The notes under the pieces are model-generated. The model did no database searches. It saw nothing but the letters and a program-made list of their open reading frames with translations, and was not told the DNA's origin. From Prionace glauca (lineage: Eukaryota; Chordata; Chondrichthyes; Carcharhiniformes; Carcharhinidae): a stretch of 64,000 bases of DNA. Below are positions 44,616 through 55,364 of the stretch, piece after piece. Numbering within the stretch: position 1 is the stretch's first letter; every line of letters starts with the position of its first letter. Location of the stretch: assembly GCA_037974335.1 (NCBI GenBank), contig CM075761.1, positions 13,443,543 to 13,507,542 of the forward strand, in the 5' to 3' direction. The translations under genes were made by a program, and so were the position numbers.

Positions 44616-44989
44616 CTAGATCATAGCCCGAAAAATAGTGTGGCCCATTCGGTGCACCACGAACCCCTTTAAGAACAAGGAAAATATCAATGTCCACAGG
44701 CACCCATGGCCTGGCAGGGTTCTCCCAGATGTGTAGGAAGGCTAATGGAATGGGCACCTATCACTATGGTTCACCAACTGTGATAACAAATTCAGGAGGG
44801 TAAACCGGATGTAACTTTGTGCCAGCATACATTCCAAATACTTTATTTAGTTGCGTTAAAGTGGAGGCCATGCCGGGGCGGAAAAAAAAATCAGACCCCC
44901 TCAAAGAATGACCACGTCCTCAACACGAAGTAAGCTTCTTTGATGAGTTATGGTTTCATTTCTTCAGTGGGTTATTCGTGTAGCATATA

Positions 44990-45198
44990 TGAAGTGGTGG
45001 AGGCTGCCTCGCTAAATATTTTTAAGAAGCGGGTTGATGGGTTTTTGATAAGAGAGGGGATTAAGGGTTATGGGGAGAGGGCGGGAAGGTGGAGCTGAGT
45101 CACGACAGATTAGCCATGATCTTATTGAATGGCGGGGCAGGCTCGAAGGGCCAGATGGCCTACTCCTGCTCCTATTTCTTATGTTCTTATGTTCTTAT
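44990..45198 (+). mobile_element. CR1-C LINE 3' end
   Basis: AAGTGGTGGAGGCTGCCTCG through the CR1-C tail and TTATGTTCTTATGTTCTTA. Confidence 0.8.
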
Positions 45199-45214
45199 AA
45201 CACAAGAATGTTTA

Positions 45215-45600
45215 AATAGAGAAAGAGAAGAAGACATAGAAGGTAAGAGAGAGAGAGAGAAAGGTAGAGGGAGAGAAAGAGGGAGAGAGATAGAGAGAGA
45301 GGGAGCCTGAGATAGAGACACGAAGCAGAGAGAGACAGACACAGAGAGAAAGATAATGAGACAGAGAAAGAGATAGGGTGGTAGAGGGAGAGAGAGAGAG
45401 GGGGGCAGGGAATTAAAGTGAGACAGAGAGAGAGAGTGACATAGAAAGAGAAAGAGAGGGACAGAGCGAAAGAGAGAGTGAAACAACAACAGAAACAGAG
45501 AAAGCCTGTGAGAGGGACAGAGGGAGAACACGAGGGAGGGGAAAAATAGACAAGGAGACAGACAGAGAGAAGGACAGACACACACACACACACACGGAGA
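45215..45600. repeat. Purine-rich (GA)-type tract with terminal (CA)n
   Basis: About 385 bases of GAGA/CAGA mixtures ending in a short (AC)n; similar in make-up to 11899-12275 but in reverse order. Confidence 0.9.
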
Positions 45601-46040
45601 AAACCGGCAGAAATGATGTCTTCGAATGTTTTTTTTAAATGTTTCCAATGAAGGGTTAATAGATTCTTGATAATTGGCGGGAATCTGGCGTTGAATTTAC
45701 AATTAGATCAGCAAGATCTGATTCACTGGGTGATCAGGCTCGAAGAGGTGAGGCTTACTCTTTTTTTAACTTTGTATGTTCATATCCACCTAATGATTTT
45801 CGTGATGTTGCTTGAGGTAGAAATATGCCCAAGTGACCAACCAATCAGCAGCTGCCGTGCTAAAAGTGGCCATGACGTACTTTAAGTCCGAGGTGAATAG
45901 ACACCGGGTTTTGTTTCAATTGATTGGAGAATATTGACATGTGACTGATTATGATGAGCTGTAAATAATTCATTCCTTCAGCATGAGGACAGAGGTAGGA
46001 GAAAGAGATGGAAAATCTGGTGAATCTGTTTCACAACATC
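45601..46040. other. Stretch without recognised gene or repeat
   Basis: No convincing exon or repeat found. Confidence 0.4.
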
Positions 46041-46179
46041 ATTTTCCCGTTTTTTCCTCTTAACCTCTGATCCCCTCACCAATCAAAAACCTACCTATCT
46101 TTGCCTTAAGTGGTGCAGCCATAATAACCTCTGTCTCAGTGTCAACAAAACGGAAGAGGTATTTATCACCTTCAGGAAG

Positions 46180-46247
46180 CATAATGTGATCGGCGCAACT
46201 CGAGGGCCGAAGGGCCTGTTTGTGCTGTAATGTTCTATGTTCTATGT
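46180..46247 (+). mobile_element. CR1-A 3'-end micro-insertion
   Basis: Only the last 68 bases of CR1-A (ATAATGTGATCGGCGCAACT to TTCTATGTTCTATG), following a short reverse CR1 remnant at 46045-46160. Confidence 0.7.
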
Positions 46248-46289
46248 ATAAATACTGTCTACACAAATGGGGATGAAGTGGAAATGGTC

Positions 46290-46905
46290 GGGAGCTTCAA
46301 CTTTGCCGGTGTTCAGATCACCCACAATCTTCCTCGTTCCCCCATGCCGACGCTATAGTTAAAAAAACATCAACGACTTTACTTTCCCAGGAGTCGAAGG
46401 AAATTTGGCATGTCAGCTACAGACTCACCATAGAAAGCATCCTTTCTAGATGTATCACAGCTTGGTATGGGCTCCTGCTCTGCCCAAGACCGTAATAAAT
46501 TACAAAGGGTTGTGAATGTTGTCCATTCCACTCTCGTAAATCTCGTAGCCTCCCATCATTCAACTCTGTCTACACTTCCCACTGCCTCGTGAAAAGCAAC
46601 AAGCCTAATTAAGGGCCACACGCACCCCAGATATTCCCTGTTCCACCTTTTTTTTTCCATCAGGGGAAAGGTGCATATGTTTGTGGTCATGTCCCAACGG
46701 ATTGAAAAACATTTTGTTCTCTGGTGCCATCAGACTGAAACTACCTCGCGTTAATTTGATCTTTCTGTACGCCTGTAACCCCATATTCTGCACTCTCTCC
46801 TTTCCTTCTCCCTTGTATACTCTATGAACAGTATGCCTTTCTGTGTAGCGCCAAGAAGCAATATTTTTCACTGTATGCAATACATGTGACATTAGTAACT
46901 GAAAT
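46290..46905 (+). mobile_element. L2-like LINE 3' region
   Basis: GGCATGTCAGCTACAGACTC, CATCACAGCTTGGTATGG-type, then CTCTCTCCTTTCCTTCTCCC and CAATACATGTGACATTAGTA: RT C-terminus and 3' UTR, frames broken. Confidence 0.7.
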
Positions 46906-46914
46906 CAAATCATA

Positions 46915-47088
46915 AAGTTCAGAGGCGAACTCACTGGTGTCTATTAAAAGACTTCTGGATGAGTATATGGGTTCTAATGGCATTGGAAGTTACAGATAGT
47001 TCCATGGCTTGGTAGGTATAGATGTGATCGGCGCAACTTGTGGGCCGAAGGGCCTGTTTGTGCTGTCGTGTTCTATGTTCTATATTCA
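46915..47088 (+). mobile_element. CR1-A LINE 3' end
   Basis: AGAGGCGAACTCACTGGTGT through GATCGGCGCAACTTGTGGGC and heptamer tail. Confidence 0.8.
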
Positions 47089-47376
47089 AAAAGTTCAGTT
47101 ATAAAGAGTATAAACTGAAGCAACCGTATGCTATTTTAATGGTGCTAACCATGCGAAGATACCACACTAAGTGACGCCCGGGGCAGAAAGGAACGGATAG
47201 GCGAGGATCCCGTGTCTTTTTTGCTATTCTACACATACCAGCTTTCCTCCCGGGTAACTGAGTACTCGGGACTGGAAAACATGGTGGAAATGCACGTTTC
47301 ACAGAGGCTACGTGCAATTGTTAAGTGCTGGAAAATTCAGCGCTGTGTTTGTTTTGTCTCAGAGTTTCCTGTTTAT

Positions 47377-47517
47377 ACCACAGTCTGAAGCGCACAGTTG
47401 AGCATAAGCTGTGAGGTGTTTCTCTTTCTGTGCTGACCACACCACAGCCCACAAGGAGAAAAAAAAAACTCACAGCTTATGCTTAACTGCGCGCTTCAGC
47501 CTGACTCAAACTGTGGT
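47377..47517. repeat. Imperfect inverted repeat (hairpin)
   Basis: Left arm from 47377 (ACCACAGTCTGAAGCGCACA... AAGCTGTGAG, to 47415) and right arm from 47469 (CTCACAGCTTATGCTTAACT...) to 47517, about 39 and 49 bases with a 53-base spacer. It is not one of the repeat families seen elsewhere here. Confidence 0.75.
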
Positions 47518-47539
47518 GGAAAAGCAACATTTATTTATT

Positions 47540-47758
47540 TAGGCATTGATCTTACATTCACACTGCAATGAAGTTACTGTGCAAACCCCCATGCGGACAC
47601 ATTCCGGCGCCAGTTCAGGTACAGTGAGGGAGAATTTAGCACGGCCAATTCATCGTAATGAAAAAAAAAATTGGGAGGAAATTGGAGAACCTGAGGAAAC
47701 CCATGCAAACATGGGAGAACTTGTAGACTCCGCACAGATAGTGATGCTTTAATATAGG
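47540..47758 (-). mobile_element. V-SINE 3' part, degraded
   Basis: Reverse LINE-like tail TTACATTCACACTGCAATGA, then core remnants GAGGAAACCCATGCAAACAT. Confidence 0.6.
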
Positions 47759-47839
47759 CCGCAGGCCATTAGAGAATGGGGTAGTAAGAAAATTTATTCA
47801 TTATTGCGTTCCTAGAAAGCTAGCACACCCTTTGCTGTG

Positions 47840-48490
47840 TGAAAAAAAGCACTTTTATACTTACAAAGAATACTGTGTAAATAACAGTTTCCTGGTATTT
47901 GTTTTTACCATCCAAGACTACCTCTACACGTGCTCAGCGATGGCACTTGTTGTCGATTGTATGATGGTCAGTTGACATTCATGCTTAACCAGGGTCAGAA
48001 TCCCGCCTTCCCTCTCCAGGGAGAAGGCCAGGCGGAAAGTGGATTGACCCTATTCTGTTCCTGAGATCAGCTCCTTCACAACCTGCATGGATTCGTTTGG
48101 AACAGATTACTCTGGCCCTCCCCAAATCTATGTTCCTTACTAATACCGCACTGTAAGTTACAAGTAGAACATAGAACATTAGAGCGCAGCACAGGCCCTT
48201 CGGCCCTCGATGTTGCGCCGACCAGTGGAACCAATCTAATGACCCTCTAACCTAAACTATTCCAATGTTATCCATACGCCTATCCACTGACCATTTGAAC
48301 GCCCTTAAAGTTGGCGAGTCCACAACTGCTGCAGGCAGGGCATTCCACGCCCTTACTACCCATACATGTACGTAAATCTAGAACCTTGGGTCGGAATAGA
48401 TCAGAATGGGGAGATGGAGACTGAGGGGATGGGGGGTAGCTTGTTTGAGATGGATAAAATTATTTGGGATAGACAGAGAGTGGCTTAAGT
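47840..48490 (+). repeat. Inverted duplication, arm 1
   Basis: Matches the reverse complement of 51770-52700 through anchors CTACCATCCAAGACTACCTC-like, GGGTCAGAATCCCGCCTTCC, CTCCCCAAATCTATGTTCCT and GGTCGGAATAGATCAGAATG. A CR1-B (48165-48362) is inserted in this arm only. Confidence 0.7.
48165..48362 (-). mobile_element. CR1-B LINE 3' fragment
   Basis: Reverse AGAACATTAGAGCGCAGCAC through CCAATGTTATCCATACGCC to CCACGCCCTTACTACC. Confidence 0.8.
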
Positions 48491-48800
48491 GTAGTTATTC
48501 GTGCCACACGTAGGCTTACATTAACACTGTAATGAAGTAACTCTGAAACTTCCCTCGTCGCTACACTCTGGCGCCTGGTCGCGTCATTGAGAGAAAATTT
48601 AGCAAGGCCAATGCACTTCACCAGTACGTATTTTGGGCTTTGGGAGAAAACCGGAGCACCCAGAGGAAGCCCGCACAGACACGGGGAGAAAGTGCAGACT
48701 CCACATCGACAGCAACCTAAGCTGGGAATTAAACCACGATCCCTGTTGCTGTGAGGTAGTAATGGTGACCACTATGCCACCGTGCCACCAGATTCCCCGT
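48491..48800 (-). mobile_element. V-SINE
   Basis: Reverse LINE-like tail GTAGGCTTACATTAACACTG, core GGAGAAAACCGGAGCACCCA, head to 48790. Confidence 0.75.
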
Positions 48801-48959
48801 GGTGGAAGGATCAATGAACAGTAGGACATGGATTTAAGATAAGGGACAGGATGTTTGGGACCATAGATTCCCTACTACGCCGAAGGGGACCGTTCAGGTC
48901 ATCGAACCTACCCCGGCTCCCTGAAAGAACAGCTTAACCAACATCTATTTTCAGATTTT

Positions 48960-49225
48960 TTAATTCATTTTTGAACCACGCTGGAAAGAAGTAGTTATCT
49001 GTGGAACTCTACGCCGCAGAAGGCTGTGGAGGACACATCATTGAGTGTTTTTAAGACAGGGATGGATAGGTTATTGATTAATATGAGGATTGGGTGTTAT
49101 GGGAAAAGGCAACAGAATGGAGATGAGAAAAGTATCAGCCATGATTGAACGGCAGAACAGTTTCCCTGGGCCGAGTGGCCTAATTCTGCTCTTGTGTCTA
49201 ATGGTTTTATGGCTTTATGATCGCG
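48960..49225 (+). mobile_element. Old CR1 3' fragment
   Basis: GTGGAACTCTACGCCGCAGA through GGCCTAATTCTGCTCTTGTG; RT C-terminal remnant. Confidence 0.6.
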
Positions 49226-49319
49226 CGGTTTTCATGCTGACATTCTAATGGCAGGAACCAACTCAATTCTCCAATAAATCTTGTGTAAACACCAGAGTGG
49301 ACACATGGGAACTTGTTGT

Positions 49320-49562
49320 ATTATTATTCATTCATGGGACACGGGGGTTGCTGGCTGGTTAGCTTTTATTACACATCCCTATTTGCCCTTGGAAAACAAT
49401 TAAGAGTCAACCACAATGGAGTGATTCTGGAGTCACATTTAGGTCAGACCAGATAAGGAACGGCAGATATCCTTTGCTAAAGCGCATCTGTGAACCACAT
49501 GTTTTTTTTTTCAGCAATTGAGAATGATTTCCGGGTCATGAATAGATTCTTAATTGCAGGTA
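49320..49562 (-). mobile_element. SINE3 body
   Basis: Same sequence class as 14455-14699 (CATTCATGGGACACGGGGGT, GGAGTCACATTTAGGTCAGA, CAGATATCCTTTGCTAAAG); tRNA head not found. Confidence 0.65.
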
Positions 49563-49779
49563 TTTGTGCATTTAATAAATTAAGGAATTCCGGCACAGCA
49601 ACACTTTGTTAGAGAATACATTCTGGCTATATTTGTCTCTTTTTTTCCGCTTTCTTTGGTCTCTTACCTTTTATCCAGAGTTGGTGTTTTGGTCTAAAGT
49701 TCTGATTAAATAGTCCTCTTCTCCAAAAGTGCCCATATTGTCAATGTTGTAAACTCACATTTTTTTTGTCCCAGGACAA

Positions 49780-50400
49780 AGGACATTGAACCCGAGACTT
49801 GGGTTCAATTCTCTCCTTTGAGCGAGTGCCTGTGTGGAGTTTGAACGTTCTCCCGGTATCTGCATTGGTTTCCCCTGGGCGCACCCGCTCCCTTCCACAC
49901 TCCGAAGATATGCAGGTGAGGTGAATTGATCATGCCAAATTGTCTCCTAATGTTCCAGAATGTGTAAGCTATGTGAAAGAACAGTGCTAAATTGCCCCTT
50001 AAAGGCCAAAGATGCGTAGGTTAGCTATTGATTGTGCTAAATTGTCCTTTACCATCTAAAGATGTGTTGTTAGATGAATTAGCATTCTTCATCGCCCCTT
50101 AGTATCCAAAGATGAGTAGGTGAGGTGGAATGGTCATGCTAAAGTGGCCTTTAGAGTATGAAGATGTGCAGTTTCGATGGATTGGCCAAGCTAATCTTCC
50201 CATTAGTGTCCAAAGGTGTGCAAGTTAGGGGGATTGGCCGTGCTAAATTGCACCTTAGTGTCCAAACATATGCAGGTTATGTGGCTTGCACGTGCTCAAT
50301 TGCCCTCAGTGCCATGGAGATTAGAAGCGTAAATGCAAAAGATTATGTGGATATGGCCCGTTTGGGATTATTGACGGTGATTTTTTGATTGGCTAAATAT
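49780..50400 (+). mobile_element. V-SINE with an expanded core array
   Basis: A V-SINE whose core segment (about 50 bases, GATGTGCAGGTTAG-GATTGGCCATGCTAAATTG type) is repeated about eight times in tandem at 49903-50312, diverged between units. Confidence 0.75.
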
Positions 50401-50819
50401 CCTATTTCTATGCTGCAGGCATACAATGATTGTAATTCATCTTATATCCTTTTCCTTAAGTGTTACTGATTGACATTTTCTACTTCGTTAATATTTGTTT
50501 TGTTTTGAATTAACCGTGCATGCCAAACTACATAAACATATCAGCACATGGCACAATTGGAGACCATTCCGCCATTCGTGCCTCTGCTGGTCCTTTGAGA
50601 GATTTCTATAATTAAGCCCTGCCCCTCTTTTCTTGTTTCCCCCAAATCTCTGCCACTATGTTCTATGTTCTATCACGTTTTTAAGCAAATCCCCATTTTG
50701 AAATTTCCGACTGAATTTACTTACACACCCTTTTGGGCACTGTCTTTTATTTCAAAATAATGTTCAAAATAATTCTTGCCATTTCCAGATATATACCGAT
50801 TGTCTTCAATCTCTCTGGT
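50401..50819. other. Stretch without recognised gene
   Basis: Contains an isolated CR1-type TGTTCTATGTTCTATC at 50658 and nothing else supported. Confidence 0.4.
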
Positions 50820-50965
50820 CAATGGCCATCACAGGTTTTAAGTCGGTCCGCCTTGTTGTCCGACGAGGGGCGTACACGCGATGGGTCGTACTTGGGCTGC
50901 TCCTGAATGTTCGAGATTGGCCTAGTGCTTCATGTCGTTAGTGTGAGCTTAAACAGGACCAGATA
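50820..50965. repeat. Duplicated segment, copy 2
   Basis: AGTCGGTCCGCCTTGTTGTC, CGTACACGCGATGGGTCGTA and TGCTTCATGTCGTTAGTGTG; reverse complement of copy 1 (25.79/26.74 kb), same direction as copy 3. Confidence 0.75.
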
Positions 50966-50969
50966 CTGG

Positions 50970-51320
50970 GCAACACGACAGCTCAGTGCCTATCACTGTT
51001 TGCTGTGCAGATACATGGATTTGGGCCGGTGTCTGTGGGAGTTTGCACATTCTCCCCGTGCTTGCGTGGGTTTTCTCCGGGTGCTCCGGTTTCCTCCCAC
51101 ACCCCAAAAGATGTGCTATTAGGCTGATTGGAAGTAATAGATTGTCCCTAAATTAGTTTCCCTCAATGTGGATTGCCATAAAACAATAGATAAGGGCCAT
51201 GGGTGGAGGGGGGGGGGGGGGGGCGGTGGAACTGGTAATGTTAAAATGGCGGCGCGGGCTCGTTGGGCCGAAGGGCTTGTTTCCCGGGCTGTTTTTGTTC
51301 TTTGTTCTTTATTTACTGTA
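50970..51320 (+). mobile_element. SINE2 next to the orphan leader
   Basis: Full SINE2 with head, core, G run and (TTTGTTCTT) tail, ending 47 bases before the leader donor. Confidence 0.82.
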
Positions 51321-51366
51321 TAGAAATCCTTTTGCACACCACCTGAGTTTGTCAAGGATATCTCAC

Positions 51367-51409
51367 CCTGGAAGAGATGGAGCAATGCACAGACGCCGAT
51401 TAAACGCAT
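51367..51409 (-). pseudogene. Orphan leader exon of a third family member (gene C)
   Basis: Minus-strand ATG encoding MRLIGVCALLHLFQG followed by GTGAGATATCC, almost the same as the gene B leader and donor, and the same 43-base length. The start context has G at -3. Downstream on this strand a SINE2 begins within about 60 bases, and I find no V-J or C1 exon in this orientation before gene A, which has its own leader. It could be a remnant, or the first exon of a gene whose remaining exons I failed to see. Confidence 0.65.
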
Positions 51410-51414
51410 TGCCC

Positions 51415-51770
51415 TCAACCCTTGTAATGCTTCCAAATGGTGACTAATTGTCTTTTGAATTGGTTCCTGTAGTATGGCTTAATTGTGAACTAGTGGGTTG
51501 TCAGTTCAGCTATATCTATCTTGGATGTCCAACTGTCTTCTCTCTGCGGTTTAACATTCTGATCTCCGGAGCCGGTTAGGTAGGTGTAGCATCTCAACTA
51601 TAAAAATAAACGAAACACCTCGGTGAGTTGTAGTCTCGGACAACTTTCTGTCTCAAGCCATTTCTACCTTGATGTGTTTTCCACACTCACTGAAAGGACT
51701 GTGAGTGAGGCGTCATTCTTAAGGTCATAGTATGCAAGTGTGGCCGCAGCAGGCGACAGAGTGTGTCAAT
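51415..51770 (-). promoter_or_regulatory. 5' flank of the orphan leader, shared with 8586-9260
   Basis: Read on the minus strand, this stretch matches the plus strand at 8.59-9.26 kb through several anchors: CCACACTTGCAT, TATGACCTTAAGAA, GAAAGTTGTCCGAG, CTACACCTACC, AATGTTAAACCGCAG and CAATTAAGCCATA. Shared flanking DNA upstream of a leader exon suggests a duplicated promoter region. No core motif is identified. Confidence 0.5.
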
Positions 51771-52044
51771 GAGACTTTATTACAGTGCAATGTGAGCCTC
51801 CTTGAGGCACGAATAAATACACTTCAAACGTTTACTTCCGTCTCCTTCATCTGTGCTTCACATAATTGCATACATCTCAAATAAGCTCCCCCCCCCCCCA
51901 CCCCATCTCCTCAGTCTCTATCGCCTCCCCATTCCGATCTATTCCGACCAAAGATTCTAGATTAGCAAGTATCTAACTTTATACACGGTATGAGTAAGGA
52001 ACATGAATTTGGGGAGAGCCAGAGCAATTAGCTCCAAACGGATC

Positions 52045-52230
52045 AAAGAACAAAGAACAAAGAACAACACAGCACGGGAAACAGGCCCTTCGGCCCAACG
52101 AGCCCGCGCCGCCGTCCCATTGTCTCAGTGACCAATTCATGATTTTAGTCTACGCCTGATGTGTGAGGATCAGGGAGGTTCAATATAGGGACAATTTGTA
52201 ACCCAATCAATCAGCCTAAAAGCACATCTT
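52045..52230 (-). mobile_element. SINE2 3' part
   Basis: Reverse tail ATCAAAGAACAAAGAACAAA, GCGCCGCCGTCCCATTGTCT, truncated at the core. Confidence 0.78.
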
Positions 52231-52344
52231 TGGGATCCCCACAGGTTGTGAACGAGCTGATATGAGGAACAGAATGGAATCAATCCTCTCTTCCCCTGTT
52301 CTTCTCCTGGAGAAGGAAGGTCGGATTCTGACTCCGGTTAACAA

Positions 52345-52615
52345 AGGAAAGAAGAAAGAACAACACAACACGGGAAACAGGCACTTCGGTCCAACGAGCC
52401 CCGGCCGCCATTTTAACATTGTGGGTTCACTTTTTCACCCATGACTCTTGTCTACGCTTATGGCACTCCACATTGGAAACCAGATCGAGGGGAGACTAAT
52501 TTAGGGACAATTTGTTCCACCAATCAGCCTAACAGCACATCTTTGGGGTGTGGGAGGAAACCGGAGCACCCGGAGGAAAACCCACGCAGGCACGGGGAGA
52601 ATGAGCAAAACTGAT
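52345..52615 (-). mobile_element. SINE2
   Basis: Reverse tail AAGAAAGAACAACACAACAC and core GGAGGAAACCGGAGCACCCG. Confidence 0.78.
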
Positions 52616-52921
52616 CGTCATACAGTCGACAGCAAGTGCCACCACTGAGCATGTGTCGAGGTGGTCTTGGATGGTAGAGAACAAGTAATCAAGCAACTGC
52701 TATTTAAATAGGTTTGTTTGTCAGTAGAAATAAGTTTTTCACCCAGTAAGGGGAAAAGTTGGCTTTCTACAAGCGCAATAATAAATAAATATTATTACTC
52801 TCCCTGTATTAAGATAGCCTATATTAAGGTAACGATTAGTTTAAATACAACAAATCACGTTTTTTTTTGGTTTTGAGTTTAGTGCCTTACCTGTTCTGTC
52901 ACCATTTGTCATTTCTGTAAA

Positions 52922-53462
52922 CACTTGGAGTTTTGTGTGCAGTTCTGGTCCCCACATTACAGGAAGGATGTAGAGGCTTTGGAGAGGGTGCAGAGGAGGT
53001 TTACCAGGATGTTGCCTGGTATGGAGGGGAGATCCTATGAGGAGAGATTGAGAGATTTGGGGTTGTTTTCGCTGGAAAGAAGGCGGCTAAGAGGGTATCT
53101 CATTGAAACATATAAGATGATTAGAGGTTTAGACAGGGTAGATAGTGATAGCCTTTTTCCTAGGATGGAGAAAGCTAGCACGAGGGGGCACGATTTTAAA
53201 TTAAGGGGGGGTAGTTATAGGACAGATGTCAGGGGTAGGTTCTTTACCCAGAGGGTGGTGAGGGACTGGAATGCCCTGCCAGCTGCAGTTGTAAATGCAC
53301 CTAGTTTGGGGGCGTTTAAGAGATCTGTGGATAGGTTTATGGATGAAAAGGGATTGGTTTAGGCTAGTGGGTTATTGTTTTGTAACTGGTCGGCGCAACA
53401 TCGTGGGCCGAAGGGCCTGTTCTGCGCTGTAATGTTCTATGTTCTATGTTCTATGTTCTAAA
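52922..53462 (+). mobile_element. CR1-B LINE 3' fragment
   Basis: Open for 145 codons from MEFCVQFWSPHYRKDVEALE to DRFMDEKGLV, then 3' end and three heptamer units. Very close to the copy at 13288-13802. Confidence 0.87.
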
Positions 53463-53599
53463 ATGACGAATACATATTCATAGAATATCGAGAGTTAAAT
53501 TGCATTTGTTTGAGAGGATCTGTCAAAAGAAACAACAGGAATTAATAAAAATGGCGGCTGAGGTGCCTGGGACAGGATCTGTAAATTACAACGGTGTAA

Positions 53600-54070
53600 G
53601 TCTATATGTCAAAGTCCAACAGTGTGCTGGTTATATGGATTGACCACGCTTAATTGTCCCTTAGTGTCTAAAGGTGTCTAAAGGAAGTCTAAAGTGCAGG
53701 TATTCTAGATTGGTCATGCAAAATTGTCCCTTAGTGACCAAATATGTGCCGGATTTTTGATTGGATATGCTATGGGGTCCCTTCTTGTCCAAAGGTATGC
53801 AGCTTACGTGGATTGGCCATGCTAAATTTTCCCTAACTATCCAAAGATGTGCAGGATGCCGGATTGTCTACGCTAAATTACGCCTTCGTGGATAAAGATG
53901 TGCAGGTTAAGTGGATTGGCCACGCTAAATTGCCTCTTAGTGTCAGGGGAATTAGCAGGCTAAATATGTGGGGTCACGGTGACAACGCCTGAGTGTGTTC
54001 GCTGATGGTGAAGGCTCAATGGGCCGAATGGCCCTCATCCCGCCCTATAGGAGTTTTACGGTTCTATAAC
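53600..54070 (+). mobile_element. V-SINE with an expanded core array (second case)
   Basis: About six tandem, diverged core units (53620-53945), then the normal 3' end CAATGGGCCGAATGGCCCTC and GGTTCTATAA. Confidence 0.72.
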
Positions 54071-54700
54071 TTCTATCAAGACTTTATCAATTGTCAGTTT
54101 TCCGCCTCCCGTTTTGTGTGAACCTGACTTAATCTCCTACATTTCAAAAGTAAGTGCCCTTGCAAAGATATATCACCGACTACCAAGAACCTGGGGACAC
54201 CCTCTATTCTGGCCAGGCTCGACATTAAGCTAGGCGACTGTAATCTCTCTGAAATCATGTGGGCCTTGCCCTGTTGCAACCCATGTAAAGCATAGAGGCA
54301 GCACCAACTGCTCACATATCAGAGTATCAAAGGATGGCTTTGATGTGATGTTTTTCCAACAGGATTACATAAAAAAAACACATAACAGATTGTACCATTT
54401 GGCCTATCAACTGTTGTTAATGTTCCAGAGGTGCCCCCATTCCTTCTTTCTATCACCCCCATCAACATATCCTTCTACTCATTTCTCCCCTTCGTGTCTA
54501 TACAGCTGCCCAGTTAAAATGCAACATTGCCATTCGTCTCTAGCGGACGTAAGGAGGAAAATGGGGCAACTAACGCCGTAATCAGAACGATTTTAATAGT
54601 ATGTTTTTTTTAAGGCACATTTTAATTTCATTTGGTTTGATATATTATTGTCCAATGTATTAATATACAACGAGAAATGGAGCCACCTTGCATTAAGTTG
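54071..54700. other. Stretch without recognised gene or repeat
   Basis: No exon supported in either strand. Confidence 0.4.
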
Positions 54701-54704
54701 AACT

Positions 54705-54935
54705 CTCTCTTCAGTCTACCTATGATTGTGACACTACGTTCTGCACTCTCTCCTTTCCTTCTCGATGAACGGTATGCTTTGTCTGTATACTGCACAAAAA
54801 ACAATACTCTTCACTATATCCCAATACATGTGACAATAATAAATTAGATCTATGTATTCTATGGACAATGTGCTTTGCCTGTATAGCGCGCAAGAAATAT
54901 AACTTTTCACTATATCCCAATACATGTATTTCGAG
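54705..54935 (+). mobile_element. L2-like LINE 3' tail, two tandem units
   Basis: CACTCTCTCCTTTCCTTCTC then two copies of an approximately 85-base tail unit ending TATATCCCAATACATGT. A related tail piece (GTGACAATGATAAATCAAATC) reappears at 55360 after the inserted CR1-C. Confidence 0.7.
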
Positions 54936-54971
54936 GGCCGAAGGGCCTGTTTGTGCTGTAATGCTCTATGT

Positions 54972-55360
54972 AAGACATATAAGATAATGAAGGGGATAGA
55001 TGGGGTAGAGGTAAAGAGATTCTTCCAACTTAGATAGGATCGCAGGACTAGAGGGCACAGCCTCAAAATAGGGGTGGGGGGAGCAGTATAGATCGGAGTT
55101 GAGGAGGAACTTCTTCACTAAAAAAGGGTGGTGAATCTCTGGAATTCTCTGCCCATTGAAGTGGTGGAGGCTACCTCTCTGAATATATTTATGTCACGGG
55201 TAGATAGGTTTTTGATAGACTGGGGAATTAAGGGTTATGGGGAGAAGGCGGGAAAGTGGAACTGATCCACTTCAGATCAGCCATGATCTTGTTGAGTGGC
55301 GGGGCAGGCGCGAATGGCTAGATGGCCTACTCCTGCTCCTATTTCTTATGTTCTTAAGTG
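54972..55360 (+). mobile_element. CR1-C LINE 3' fragment
   Basis: ACATATAAGATAATGAAGGG through the CR1-C tail and TTCTTATGTTCTTA; preceded by a 40-base CR1-A end at 54930-54970. Confidence 0.8.
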
Positions 55361-55364
55361 ACAA

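Larger units (their letters stand above)
51770..52700 (-). repeat. Inverted duplication, arm 2
   Basis: Reverse-complement partner of 47840-48490. Two SINE2 copies (52045-52230, 52345-52615) are inserted here and absent from arm 1. It runs directly into the 5' flank of the orphan leader. Confidence 0.7.

Noticed and set aside
49903-50312. CRISPR-like array
   Set aside because: Regular spacing comes from diverged tandem V-SINE core units without distinct spacers, in a vertebrate genome.
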